Shown: positions 10,735 to 18,532 of the stretch, piece by piece
Position numbering within the stretch: the first letter of the stretch is position 1
Layout: each line of letters opens with the position of its first letter
Source of the DNA: a bacterium
Lineage (GTDB): Bacteria; Pseudomonadota; Gammaproteobacteria; Pseudomonadales; Moraxellaceae
Direction of reading: 5' to 3'
DNA length: 64,000 bases
Assembly: GCA_029945725.1 (NCBI GenBank)
Contig: JAQSDB010000003.1
Coordinates: forward strand, 251,842 to 315,841
Program-made: the position numbers and the translations under genes
Notes under the pieces: model-generated
Seen by the model: only the letters and a program-made list of their open reading frames with translations
Told to the model about the DNA's origin: nothing
Databases searched by the model: none

Positions 10735-10769
10735 CACTGCCCGGTCTCCACGTCAGAGACCGGGCAGTG
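10735..10769. other. Strong 14-bp stem-loop between coaD and the GMC oxidoreductase gene
   Basis: CACTGCCCGGTCTC (10735-10748) and GAGACCGGGCAGTG (10756-10769) are perfect inverted repeats with a 7-nt loop. It lies 4 nt beyond the stop of the oxidoreductase gene. There is no T tract on either strand, so it may stabilise the mRNA 3' end or be a weak terminator. Confidence 0.6.
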
Positions 10770-10773
10770 GAGT

Positions 10774-12399
10774 TTACACTTTTTGCGGCTCCGGCCTCGG
10801 CTTCAAGCGTTCTGCCAGCAAGGTCGCCAGCCGCGAGGTCACGCCATAAATGGAAAGCTGGGGATTGGCGCCAATACTGGTGGGGAAAATTGAACCATCC
10901 AGCACCGACAAGCCCTCCAGATGATGGAAGCGGCCATGGCTGTCAACCACAGACGCTTTCACATCCTCCCCCATGGCACAGCCCCCCATGACATGCGCAG
11001 ACCCCAGACCCGTCTGAAACTTCTCGATGGGAAAGCTATTGATGGCCGTCTGGCACTCGCTCCATTTCGTGTAGTACGGAACATTGAGCTGTTTGGGGCG
11101 CACGGCCCTGGCGCCTGCCGCAAACTGTATCTCCGCCATCGCCAGGAAGGAGCGCCGCAAGCCATCACGCAAGGCATCCGTCAGCGGATAATCCACCGTT
11201 GGCATATTGTCATCACGCAGACTGACCGTGCCACCCGGACTGTCCTCCACAAAACCGTCCCGTAAAAGAGCAATAAGTCCGTTGGTATTTTCAAGCAGAC
11301 TCATGTCGTTAGCATGAGCCTGGCCATGACCACCGATAAGACCTGACGCGAGCCCCGGATGCAGTGGAATGGCTTCGATCTTGAAGCCGAGCGGACCTGT
11401 CGCACCGTCTTTCCACTGGAAATAATCCGAATAGGTCGACTGTGGCGCACCCGCCCATGGCTTGATGGTTTCATCAAAGTGCGCAAACACCGCACTCACT
11501 GGATGCAGGAAAGTACGCTTGCCAATCGTGCGGTGCGGATCCGGTACGTCAGAACGCAGCAGCAAGCCGGGATTATTAATGCCGCCACCCGACATCACAA
11601 CGTGGCGCGCCCTTACTGTCAGCGTGACGCCCGCTGGAAAAACTCCATCCTCTTTCATGCCGACGCAATAAACACCGGTAACCCGCTTACCCTCCACCAG
11701 CAGCTTCTCTGCACGGGCACGGTAATAAAGGCGCGCGCCACGCCTCAGGGCTTCCGGAATGGTCGTCACCAGCATCGATTGCTTGGCGTTGGTGGGACAG
11801 CCCATGCCGCAATAGCCAAGGTTCCAGCAACCCGTCACATTGCGGGGAATTGATTCCCACTTCCAGCCGAGTTTCTCGCAGCCGGTTTTGATCACATTAT
11901 TATTAGCGTTGGGCGCCACTTTCCATGGCGCAATATTGAGGCGCTTTTCCATACGCTCGAACCATGGCGCCATTTCCTCCACGCTCATGCCCTGGACGCC
12001 GTGAACATCAGCCCAGTGCCTGAGCGTCAGTGGTGGTGTGCGAAAGCTGGAAGTCCAGTTGACCGCTGTTGACCCCCCCACGGCACGTCCCTGCAAAATG
12101 GTCATGCTGCCATCCTTGCTGGTTCGGCCGGCACCCTCCTGATAAAGATCGCGATAGGCCGCACGTTCATCAAGCTTGAAGTCCTGGCTGGTGCGCAACG
12201 GGCCCTCTTCAATCAGCACCACATCCAGACCCGCCTGCGTCAGGATTTCTGCCGTGGTTCCGCCCCCCGCACCGGTGCCAATAATGACAACATCGCACTC
12301 GATAGCCTGATTGCTTTTTAACTGACCGGCATTGTGTGCCTTCCAGCCCCCCTGCACACCCTCGGCGAAAAAGTCATGAATCCCGCGCACTTCAATCAT
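10774..12399 (-). CDS. GMC-family FAD oxidoreductase (alcohol oxidase/dehydrogenase type)
   Basis: 541 residues. The FAD-binding Rossmann motif IIGTGAGGGTTAEILTQAG lies near residue 40, with the glycine-rich GRAVGGSTAVNW and the cysteine-bearing CWNLGYCGMGCPTNAKQSM, a feature of the long-chain alcohol oxidase/cholesterol oxidase-like branch. The C-terminal SAHVMGGCAMG and the final NPQLSIYGVTSRLA match the GMC C-terminal domain. The ATG at 12399 has GAGGAGATTTTC before it. It follows the Tat-exported small protein by 10 nt, and they probably work together. The alcohol substrate is not determined. P. aeruginosa has a similar gene near its coaD, from memory. Confidence 0.87.
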   Translation of the reverse strand: MIEVRGIHDFFAEGVQGGWKAHNAGQLKSNQAIECDVVIIGTGAGGGTTAEILTQAGLDVVLIEEGPLRTSQDFKLDERAAYRDLYQEGAGRTSKDGSMTILQGRAVGGSTAVNWTSSFRTPPLTLRHWADVHGVQGMSVEEMAPWFERMEKRLNIAPWKVAPNANNNVIKTGCEKLGWKWESIPRNVTGCWNLGYCGMGCPTNAKQSMLVTTIPEALRRGARLYYRARAEKLLVEGKRVTGVYCVGMKEDGVFPAGVTLTVRARHVVMSGGGINNPGLLLRSDVPDPHRTIGKRTFLHPVSAVFAHFDETIKPWAGAPQSTYSDYFQWKDGATGPLGFKIEAIPLHPGLASGLIGGHGQAHANDMSLLENTNGLIALLRDGFVEDSPGGTVSLRDDNMPTVDYPLTDALRDGLRRSFLAMAEIQFAAGARAVRPKQLNVPYYTKWSECQTAINSFPIEKFQTGLGSAHVMGGCAMGEDVKASVVDSHGRFHHLEGLSVLDGSIFPTSIGANPQLSIYGVTSRLATLLAERLKPRPEPQKV

Positions 12400-12409
12400 G
12401 AAAATCTCC

Positions 12410-12979
12410 TCAGGCCACAACGCGCGGCGGAATGTAGTTAATGGCTGCCCAGGAGCGGGGCTGCAAATACCAGCCCATATTGATCATCTGCGTCAGCCCC
12501 ATGTAGCCGGCGCGCAGCATCTGGAACCGGCTTGTCTGCCACCGACCCAGAAACGCACTGATCTCGGCAGCAGAGGACTTGTCCCAGTCATTCGAAAGAC
12601 CAACGATGGTATAGCGCGTGGCCGGCATACTCAGCAGATCAAAAAGCTGACCAATCTGTTTGTGACTGGCGAGGCTGGTCCCGAAAATAAAATCATCGAG
12701 AGAGTGAATGGCTTCTTCGATGGCCGATCCATCTCCCGCCGGCAAGGCGCCGGCAAGCACAACCGGAACCAGCGCACGCAAGACCTTCAAATCACTTTCG
12801 CGAAACAAATGGAATCCCTTTGCGGAAGGGGGCGAACTACAGCCACTCAGTACGGCTGTCGCTGATACCGTAGTAAGCGCCAAAGCACCAAGAAATCCGA
12901 CACGCAGGAATTGCCGACGAGACTCATTGTCCGGCCGGCCGATTGCAGGGGCATTCACGGCATTTATCTCCCGTACCAT
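12410..12979 (-). CDS. Tat-signal small subunit (gluconate 2-dehydrogenase subunit 3-like)
   Basis: 189 residues. Residues about 20-47 read SRRQFLRVGFLGALALTT then VLSGCSS: a twin-arginine signal (RRQFL) that ends in a possible lipobox (LSGC). The mature part, with FRESDLKVLRALVPVVLAG and a long alpha-helical region, resembles the gamma subunits (subunit 3) of membrane-bound GMC dehydrogenases such as gluconate and fructose dehydrogenase. Such subunits help export or maturation of the large flavoprotein. Here the large subunit itself carries no signal, consistent with hitch-hiking through Tat. Placement in the small-subunit family is moderate confidence. Confidence 0.7.
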   Translation of the reverse strand: MVREINAVNAPAIGRPDNESRRQFLRVGFLGALALTTVSATAVLSGCSSPPSAKGFHLFRESDLKVLRALVPVVLAGALPAGDGSAIEEAIHSLDDFIFGTSLASHKQIGQLFDLLSMPATRYTIVGLSNDWDKSSAAEISAFLGRWQTSRFQMLRAGYMGLTQMINMGWYLQPRSWAAINYIPPRVVA

Positions 12980-13040
12980 TTTTGTTTTCAGGAAAGATTC
13001 CTGCAGAAAAAACCAGATCTCCGTGAAAATCCGCGCAAAG

Positions 13041-13066
13041 AAAAGGGCGGGGTATCCCGCCCTTTT
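13041..13066. terminator. Terminator of the aldehyde dehydrogenase gene
   Basis: AAAAGGGCGGG (13041-13051), loop GTAT, CCCGCCCTTTT (13056-13066), directly after the minus-strand stop at 13070. Confidence 0.8.
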
Positions 13067-13069
13067 CGA

Positions 13070-14512
13070 TCACTTCAGCAGGTAGTTCTTGATGAACTTG
13101 TGGATGCCCTTGTTGAAGGGCGGCAGGATGTACTTGATGGCGTAGAACTTCGGTTTCTCAAGAATGCCCTTCGCATTGGACATGGCGAGAAAACCTTCAT
13201 GACCGTGATACTTGCCCATTCCAGAGGCACCGACACCACCAAAGGGAAGGTCATCAGCGCCGACATGGCTCATCACGTCATTCACGCACATTCCACCGGA
13301 GTGCGTATTGTTCGCCACATACTCGGAACGACTGGCATTCCAGTCAAAATAATAAAGCGCCAGCGGGCGCGCACGACCATTGACGAAACCCAGCGCATCA
13401 TCCAGCGTTGAGTACTCCATCACGGCCAGTACCGGGCCGAAAATTTCATTCTGCATGATCTGCATGGCCGGAGTAACGCCGATCACCAGGGTCAGCGGCA
13501 TTTTCCGGGTATTGGCAAAGGACTCATTGGCGGGATTGATCTCGACGATTTTCGCACCCTGCGCCCGCGCATCCTCCAGATAGCCCTGCACACGCTTGTA
13601 CTGTTTGTCATTGATAACGCTGGTGTAGTCAGGGTTGTTCAGCATCGTGGGATACATCTTGCTCACCTGCGCCGTGAAAGCATCCACGAAAGCCTGCGTT
13701 TTGCCCTGGGGCAGCATCAGGTAATCAGGTGCCACACAGGTCTGGCCGGCATTCCAGCATTTACCAAAGGAAATACGCTCGGCAGCATCAACCAGCGGAT
13801 AGGATTCGTGCACGATCGCCGGCGATTTTCCACCCAGCTCAAGAATCACGGGAATCAGGTTCTTGGCGGCTTCCGCCATGATAGTGCGACCAACATTGGT
13901 CGATCCGGTAAAGGTGATTTGATCAAATACCAGTTTCGAAAACTCTTCGGATATTTCACCACGACCCGTGAAAACCGCCACCTGATCTTCACTGAATGCT
14001 TCCGCCAGCATTTTCTTGACAGTGTCGCCCACGCGCGGAGTAAAGCCGGACATCTTGATCATGACGCGGTTGCCGGCAGCAAGCGCACACATCAGCGGGC
14101 CCACCGCCAGGAAAATGGGATAGTTCCAGGGCACAATCACGCCCACCACGCCCAGTGGCTGGTAAACCACCCTGGCGGTTGCCGGCATCTGCATGGCACT
14201 GACATGGCGCTTTTCCGGACGCATCCACTTGCGTACGTTCTTGATGTAGTACTTTGCCCCCTCCAGCGAAGTCATGATTTCCGCAAACTTGGTTTCATCA
14301 TGCGAGCGGTGACCGAAATCATCCGAAGCCGCCTGCGCCAGCTCGTCCTGATATTTGGCCAGCACGCGCTTGAGGCTGGTCAGCTGCGCAATACGCTCAT
14401 CCGCACTTGGCATCGGGTGCTGGCGAAAGGCCTGCTTCTGGACCTTGAACACGCGATGCAGATCAACAATCTGCGCATCACTTGTGGCGAGTTCTACGAC
14501 ATTGGCAACCAT
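13070..14512 (-). CDS. Aldehyde dehydrogenase, coniferyl aldehyde dehydrogenase type
   Basis: 480 residues; oxidises an aldehyde to the acid with NAD(P)+. Catalytic residues are seen: Glu in ILELGGKSPAIV, Cys in GKCWNAGQTCVAPDY, and Asn in VIVPWNYPIF. The C-terminus (KFYAIKYILPPFN, then KGIHKFIKNYLLK) is like the class-3/coniferyl aldehyde dehydrogenase group, which often has a hydrophobic tail for membrane association. It is divergent from a TetR gene and just upstream of the Tat/GMC pair, suggesting successive alcohol and aldehyde oxidation. Substrate range is unknown; long-chain or aromatic aldehydes are candidates. Confidence 0.88.
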   Translation of the reverse strand: MVANVVELATSDAQIVDLHRVFKVQKQAFRQHPMPSADERIAQLTSLKRVLAKYQDELAQAASDDFGHRSHDETKFAEIMTSLEGAKYYIKNVRKWMRPEKRHVSAMQMPATARVVYQPLGVVGVIVPWNYPIFLAVGPLMCALAAGNRVMIKMSGFTPRVGDTVKKMLAEAFSEDQVAVFTGRGEISEEFSKLVFDQITFTGSTNVGRTIMAEAAKNLIPVILELGGKSPAIVHESYPLVDAAERISFGKCWNAGQTCVAPDYLMLPQGKTQAFVDAFTAQVSKMYPTMLNNPDYTSVINDKQYKRVQGYLEDARAQGAKIVEINPANESFANTRKMPLTLVIGVTPAMQIMQNEIFGPVLAVMEYSTLDDALGFVNGRARPLALYYFDWNASRSEYVANNTHSGGMCVNDVMSHVGADDLPFGGVGASGMGKYHGHEGFLAMSNAKGILEKPKFYAIKYILPPFNKGIHKFIKNYLLK

Positions 14513-14594
14513 GGTGATTTCCTCGCTGACAGTCGCTCATACCGGAAGGGTGAGCGATCAAATAATGGGAGTATCTGTTATAGGATGTCTTTTT

Positions 14595-14610
14595 TAGAGT
14601 ATTTACTCTA
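14595..14610. promoter_or_regulatory. Perfect palindrome, candidate TetR operator
   Basis: TAGAGTA-TT-TACTCTA is a perfect inverted repeat of 7-bp arms in the 146-bp divergent region between the aldehyde dehydrogenase and the TetR gene. Its size and position suit a TetR-family dimer; that the neighbouring regulator binds it is inference. Confidence 0.6.
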
Positions 14611-14658
14611 GAGTGTCAACTTGAGCCGCCGACAGGCACCACCCCTCAGGACCCCAGC

Positions 14659-15306
14659 GTGAAAACCCGCGACAAAATCCTCAAGAAAAGCCTGACACTG
14701 TTCAATGAGCAGGGTGAGCGCAAGGTCAGCACCAACCATATAGCTGCCGCGCTCAGCATGAGTCCGGGCAACCTTTATTATCACTTCCGCAACAAGGACG
14801 AGATCATCTTCGAGCTGTTCAGCCGCTATGAAGCCGAAACCCTGAACATGCTGATGGCGCCCGAGGACAGGCACCTGACCTACGCCGACAAGCTCGGGTA
14901 TTTTGAAGGCATTCTGGACAATATGTGGGAATACCGCTTCCTGCACCGCGATCTTGAACACCTGCTCGGCGACAATCCCTCCCTGCAGGAGCGCTATCAG
15001 CATTTTGGCCGGCAGGTGATGGCGCAAGGACAACGGATTTACCAGCGACTGGCCGAATCAGGACTGGTGGACGCTGATGCCGAGACCGTCGAAGCCCTGA
15101 TCCTGAATATCTGGGTCATCACCACCAGCTGGATATCCTTTCTGCATACCTCCGGTATTTTTGGCCACAGCGGCACCATCAGTCGCGACCTGCTCAAGCG
15201 CGGCATCTACCAGATCATCCAGCTGGAGGCTCCCTATCTGCGCGGTGAAGCCCGGGAAAAGCTTCCGGAAATGAAGGCCCGCTATCATGACCTGGCGAAG
15301 CACTGA
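14659..15306 (+). CDS. TetR family transcriptional regulator
   Basis: 215 residues from a GTG codon. The helix-turn-helix covers about residues 24-46 (STNHIAAALSMSPGNLYYHF, then RNKDEIIFELF). The rest is an alpha-helical ligand-binding domain with no family-specific signature I can name. A similar TetR gene stands divergent to the homologous aldehyde dehydrogenase in Pseudomonas. A local repressor of the oxidation module (10774-14512) is the likely role, acting through the palindrome at 14595-14610. Confidence 0.85.
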   Translation: MKTRDKILKKSLTLFNEQGERKVSTNHIAAALSMSPGNLYYHFRNKDEIIFELFSRYEAETLNMLMAPEDRHLTYADKLGYFEGILDNMWEYRFLHRDLEHLLGDNPSLQERYQHFGRQVMAQGQRIYQRLAESGLVDADAETVEALILNIWVITTSWISFLHTSGIFGHSGTISRDLLKRGIYQIIQLEAPYLRGEAREKLPEMKARYHDLAKH

Positions 15307-15435
15307 GCGATCGACACGGCAAAGCTTCCTGGCCTGATGACAGCCAGCCGAAAGAGCCCGGAGGCGCTGCCATGGAGGCAATAGTTTGAACCCTGTCACA
15401 TCTTAATGCTCTTCCGAGCTTTGCATCTTAACTTA

Positions 15436-15464
15436 TTGATGTTTGTATTTTTATCCAGTATAAG
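15436..15464 (+). promoter_or_regulatory. Near-consensus sigma-70 promoter of the Ig-repeat lipoprotein gene
   Basis: TTGATG (15436-15441), exactly 17 bases, then TATAAG (15459-15464), in an AT-rich patch that stands out from the local base composition. The 5' untranslated region would be about 75 nt. Confidence 0.7.
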
Positions 15465-15546
15465 ATTTGTTGGACTAAAATGACGCCGATGCGGCACTGC
15501 GCGCGCACCAGCAGGGCGTGACAATAAATATCTGGAGAACCAAAAC

Positions 15547-17721
15547 ATGAACAAGCAGGAGCATGCTTTCAGCCACTGGCTGTTCACGATCCTTGCCGCT
15601 CTTTTTCTGACGGCGTGTGGCGGCGGCGGTAGCGGCGGCCTGCTCGACCTGCAAGGGGTTTCCACTTACAAGCTCGGCGTTACCAGCAGCTCCACCACCC
15701 TCGGGCCGTCCGGCAGCGTGCTGATTTCCGCCACCCTGACCGACAGCGCCAGCGTGGCGGCCGCCGGCCAGACCATCCACTTTTCTTCAACCGGTGAGGG
15801 CGCACTCAGCGCCATCAGCGCGGTTACCAATGCTTCCGGCGTCGCTACCGTCACCCTTAACGGCAACGGCGGCGCAGGCGCCGGTGCGGTGAAGGCCTCG
15901 TATACCGACAGCGGCAACAATATTGTCAAAAGCGGCATCAGCTACACCATTGTCAATGGCGATAACGTCTCGCTGAGCCTCAGCAAAAACACCGTCAAAA
16001 GCGGCAGCGGCGACAGCGTCACCCTGACCGCCTTTGTCACCGACTCCTCCGGTGTTTCCCAGGCCGGCAAGCTTGTGATCTTCGGCGGCGCTGGCGCGCC
16101 AAACGGCTCCATCACCATTGCCAATGGCGGCATTACGGACACCAATGGTCTGGTCACGGCCACCTACTTCCCCGACACCACTGACCGCAGCAACAAGGCC
16201 GTTGTCGTCACCGCCTCGGCTGGCACTGCCGTCGCCAGCGGCACCATCAACATCACCGGCACCACGATCAAGCTCACCCCTTCGGTGACATCGACAACCA
16301 TCAACAGCAGCATCAACCTTGATGCCACAGTCACCGACGGCAATGGTGTCGCCATAGGCGGACAAGCCATTACCCTGACATCGCCCAATTTTGCCGGTGG
16401 CCAGCTGACCACTCTCCCAACCGACCCCAACGGAAAAATCCCCACCCAAACGGTATTGATCACCAGCGCACCGGGCGGCATTGCCGCCTTCACGGCCAGC
16501 GGCCTCGGGGCCACCGCCAGCACAAGCGTGGCGGTTTCCGGCACCAGCTTCAGCTTCACCACACCCAACACGCTTGATGATCCGATAACCGTATCAACAG
16601 GCAAGGTGGTCAGCGTCACCCACCTGAACAACACCGTTCCTGTGGCCGGAGAGACCATTTATTTCAGCACCAGCCTTGGCACCATGACGCCGTCATCGGC
16701 TGTCACCAACGGTGCCGGGGTAGCAACCTCCACCCTGTCTTCCGCCTCGGCGGGCCAGGCCGTGATCAGCGCCAATACGGCCGGAGCTGCATTGCAGGTC
16801 TCGCACAATGTGCTCTTTGTCGGCGGCACACCAACACAGATCTCCCTGCAGGCCGGGCAAAAGGTCCTCGCAGAGCTTGCCCAGACACAGATCACGGCGA
16901 CGGTGCTTGATGCCGCCAATAATCCCGTCAAGGACAAGGTGGTCCTGTTCACTGCTGTCGCCAACCCCTCCGGAGGTACCGGCCTGTCTGCCGCGCTGGC
17001 CACCACGGATGCTGGTGGGCGAGCCAGTGTCACGTACACGGCTGGCACATCGACCCCCACCAATGGCGTTCAGATCAGGGCGAGCGTGCAGGGCTTTCCA
17101 GCCGTAACCACGCACCCCAATACAGGCTCAACAGGCCCTTTTGATGCCGAATTGACGGTGGGGGGTACGGCCGTCTTCATCAGCATCGCCAGCGGCAACA
17201 CGATAAACGTGCTGGATCCGACCACTTATGCGGATCCTCATAGCGTATTGGTTACTGACTCGTCCGGGGGGCCCATGAAGAATCAGCTGGTGACGCTCTC
17301 TGTCATTCCCATCGATTATTATAAAGGAACCTATGTCAAAACAGGCTCCGGATGGGCTGCCTCACACAGCGCTGCCTGCGCCAATGAAGACCTTGACTCC
17401 GACGGCATTCTTGATCCGGGCGAAGACACCAATGTCAATGGCAGGCTGGATCCGGGCAACCCGGTTACCCTGTCCAGTGCAACGGTAACCACAAACGACA
17501 GCGGCTTTGCCTCATTCTCGGTGCTTTACGGCAAGAATGTAGCGCGCTGGCTGTACGTCAATCTCCGCGTCACGGCTCAGGTTAACGGTACAGAATCAAA
17601 AGCCGAACTCAAGTATGTGCTTCCGGTTCTGGCATCCGATGTCAGCGACGAAACCGTATCGCCACCCGGTGGAGTACAAAGCCAGTTCGGAATAGCCGCA
17701 GTTTGCACCAACCCAAACTGA
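15547..17721 (+). CDS. Large surface lipoprotein with bacterial Ig-like repeats
   Basis: 724 residues. The N-terminus is a lipoprotein signal: a hydrophobic stretch then LTAC, followed by a Gly/Ser spacer. The body consists of about five or six Ig-like (Big_1/invasin type) repeats of roughly 90-100 residues, each with motifs such as ATLTDSASVAAAGQTIHF, DANGVATVTL-like turns and GVAT. Residues near 615 (DLDSDGILDPGEDTNVNGRL) look like a calcium-binding EF-hand/dockerin-type loop. It is probably an outer-membrane-anchored adhesin or structural protein. Two terminators lie between it and the next gene, and a near-consensus promoter precedes it. No transport partner is adjacent. Confidence 0.85.
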   Translation: MNKQEHAFSHWLFTILAALFLTACGGGGSGGLLDLQGVSTYKLGVTSSSTTLGPSGSVLISATLTDSASVAAAGQTIHFSSTGEGALSAISAVTNASGVATVTLNGNGGAGAGAVKASYTDSGNNIVKSGISYTIVNGDNVSLSLSKNTVKSGSGDSVTLTAFVTDSSGVSQAGKLVIFGGAGAPNGSITIANGGITDTNGLVTATYFPDTTDRSNKAVVVTASAGTAVASGTINITGTTIKLTPSVTSTTINSSINLDATVTDGNGVAIGGQAITLTSPNFAGGQLTTLPTDPNGKIPTQTVLITSAPGGIAAFTASGLGATASTSVAVSGTSFSFTTPNTLDDPITVSTGKVVSVTHLNNTVPVAGETIYFSTSLGTMTPSSAVTNGAGVATSTLSSASAGQAVISANTAGAALQVSHNVLFVGGTPTQISLQAGQKVLAELAQTQITATVLDAANNPVKDKVVLFTAVANPSGGTGLSAALATTDAGGRASVTYTAGTSTPTNGVQIRASVQGFPAVTTHPNTGSTGPFDAELTVGGTAVFISIASGNTINVLDPTTYADPHSVLVTDSSGGPMKNQLVTLSVIPIDYYKGTYVKTGSGWAASHSAACANEDLDSDGILDPGEDTNVNGRLDPGNPVTLSSATVTTNDSGFASFSVLYGKNVARWLYVNLRVTAQVNGTESKAELKYVLPVLASDVSDETVSPPGGVQSQFGIAAVCTNPN

Positions 17722-17734
17722 TGCAAGCCCCATA

Positions 17735-17760
17735 AAAAAGGCCGCGTTAGCGGCCTTTTT
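17735..17760 (+). terminator. Terminator of the Ig-repeat lipoprotein gene
   Basis: AAAAAGGCCGC (17735-17745), loop GTTA, GCGGCCTTTTT (17750-17760), 14 nt beyond the stop codon. Confidence 0.92.
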
Positions 17761-17890
17761 TATGGCTTCTGCAAAAGACCCAAACCTGCCCACCCGCCGA
17801 GCCAGCCGCAATGGCCAGTCGCGCCTTCATGCCATCCCGGCATCCGCATAAACCCGATATCAAACCAGAGCCGGATGTTTTTCCGGGCAA

Positions 17891-17920
17891 AAAAAGAGCC
17901 GGATTAATCCGGCTCTTTTT
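17891..17920. terminator. Perfect 30-bp palindromic terminator
   Basis: AAAAAGAGCCGGATT is followed immediately by its reverse complement. It lies 18 nt beyond the end of the minus-strand beta-barrel gene and works in either direction. Confidence 0.88.
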
Positions 17921-17937
17921 CATTCAGGCAATACCGC

Positions 17938-18471
17938 TTATTTGATGGGAATGCGTATACCGGCACTCACGGCGGTGTAGCCCTTCAGGTAATCCATATA
18001 ATCCACGCTGAGACGGATGCCGTCATATACGTCGACATCAACACCGCCGCCAAAGGATGTGCCGCTGTTCCAGTCTCGCTTTGTGGGCAGGGCGGCTGAA
18101 TCGGCCTGAACCTGCACGTAGGAGTAGCCCAGCAGGGCATAAACGCTGGCCTGACCTGCAAAACTGATCTGCGGACGCACATAAAGGCCATAAAGGCCAT
18201 TGAGCTTGATGGTGTAGTCCACGCCCGGCAGGCTCAGCGTGTCATCACCCACACCGATGGCACCCTGCGCTTCAACCGCAAAATACGGATTGAGCTCGGT
18301 GCCGGCACGCAGGCGAATGGCGGAGGGATTGGCACTGTCCCCGGAGTCCAGCTTGAAAGTGCCGCGCTGGTAATCAATGCCCAGGTAAGGATGTTCAGTA
18401 GTACTTTTATCGGCGGCGAAGGCGGCAGTAGAAAGCCCGGCCACAAACACAGCGAGTGCAAGACGTTTCAT
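17938..18471 (-). CDS. Small outer-membrane beta-barrel protein
   Basis: 177 residues with a Sec signal peptide (MKRLALAVFVAGLSTAAFA, cut before ADKS). The mature part shows alternating hydrophobic strands with aromatic girdle residues (YLGIDYQRGTFKL, AGTELNPYFAVEAQGAIG, VYALLGYSYVQVQ, GIRLSVDYMDYLKGY) and ends in the strand VSAGIRIPIK. This is the pattern of an eight-stranded OmpW/OmpA-like barrel or opacity-type porin. The function is not known. It is a single-gene unit bounded by its own terminator. Confidence 0.8.
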   Translation of the reverse strand: MKRLALAVFVAGLSTAAFAADKSTTEHPYLGIDYQRGTFKLDSGDSANPSAIRLRAGTELNPYFAVEAQGAIGVGDDTLSLPGVDYTIKLNGLYGLYVRPQISFAGQASVYALLGYSYVQVQADSAALPTKRDWNSGTSFGGGVDVDVYDGIRLSVDYMDYLKGYTAVSAGIRIPIK

Positions 18472-18532
18472 CGCTATTCCCGTTTGTTGTGAGAGTCGTT
18501 TTATCCATCTGCCCTGACGGACAAAGTGCGAC

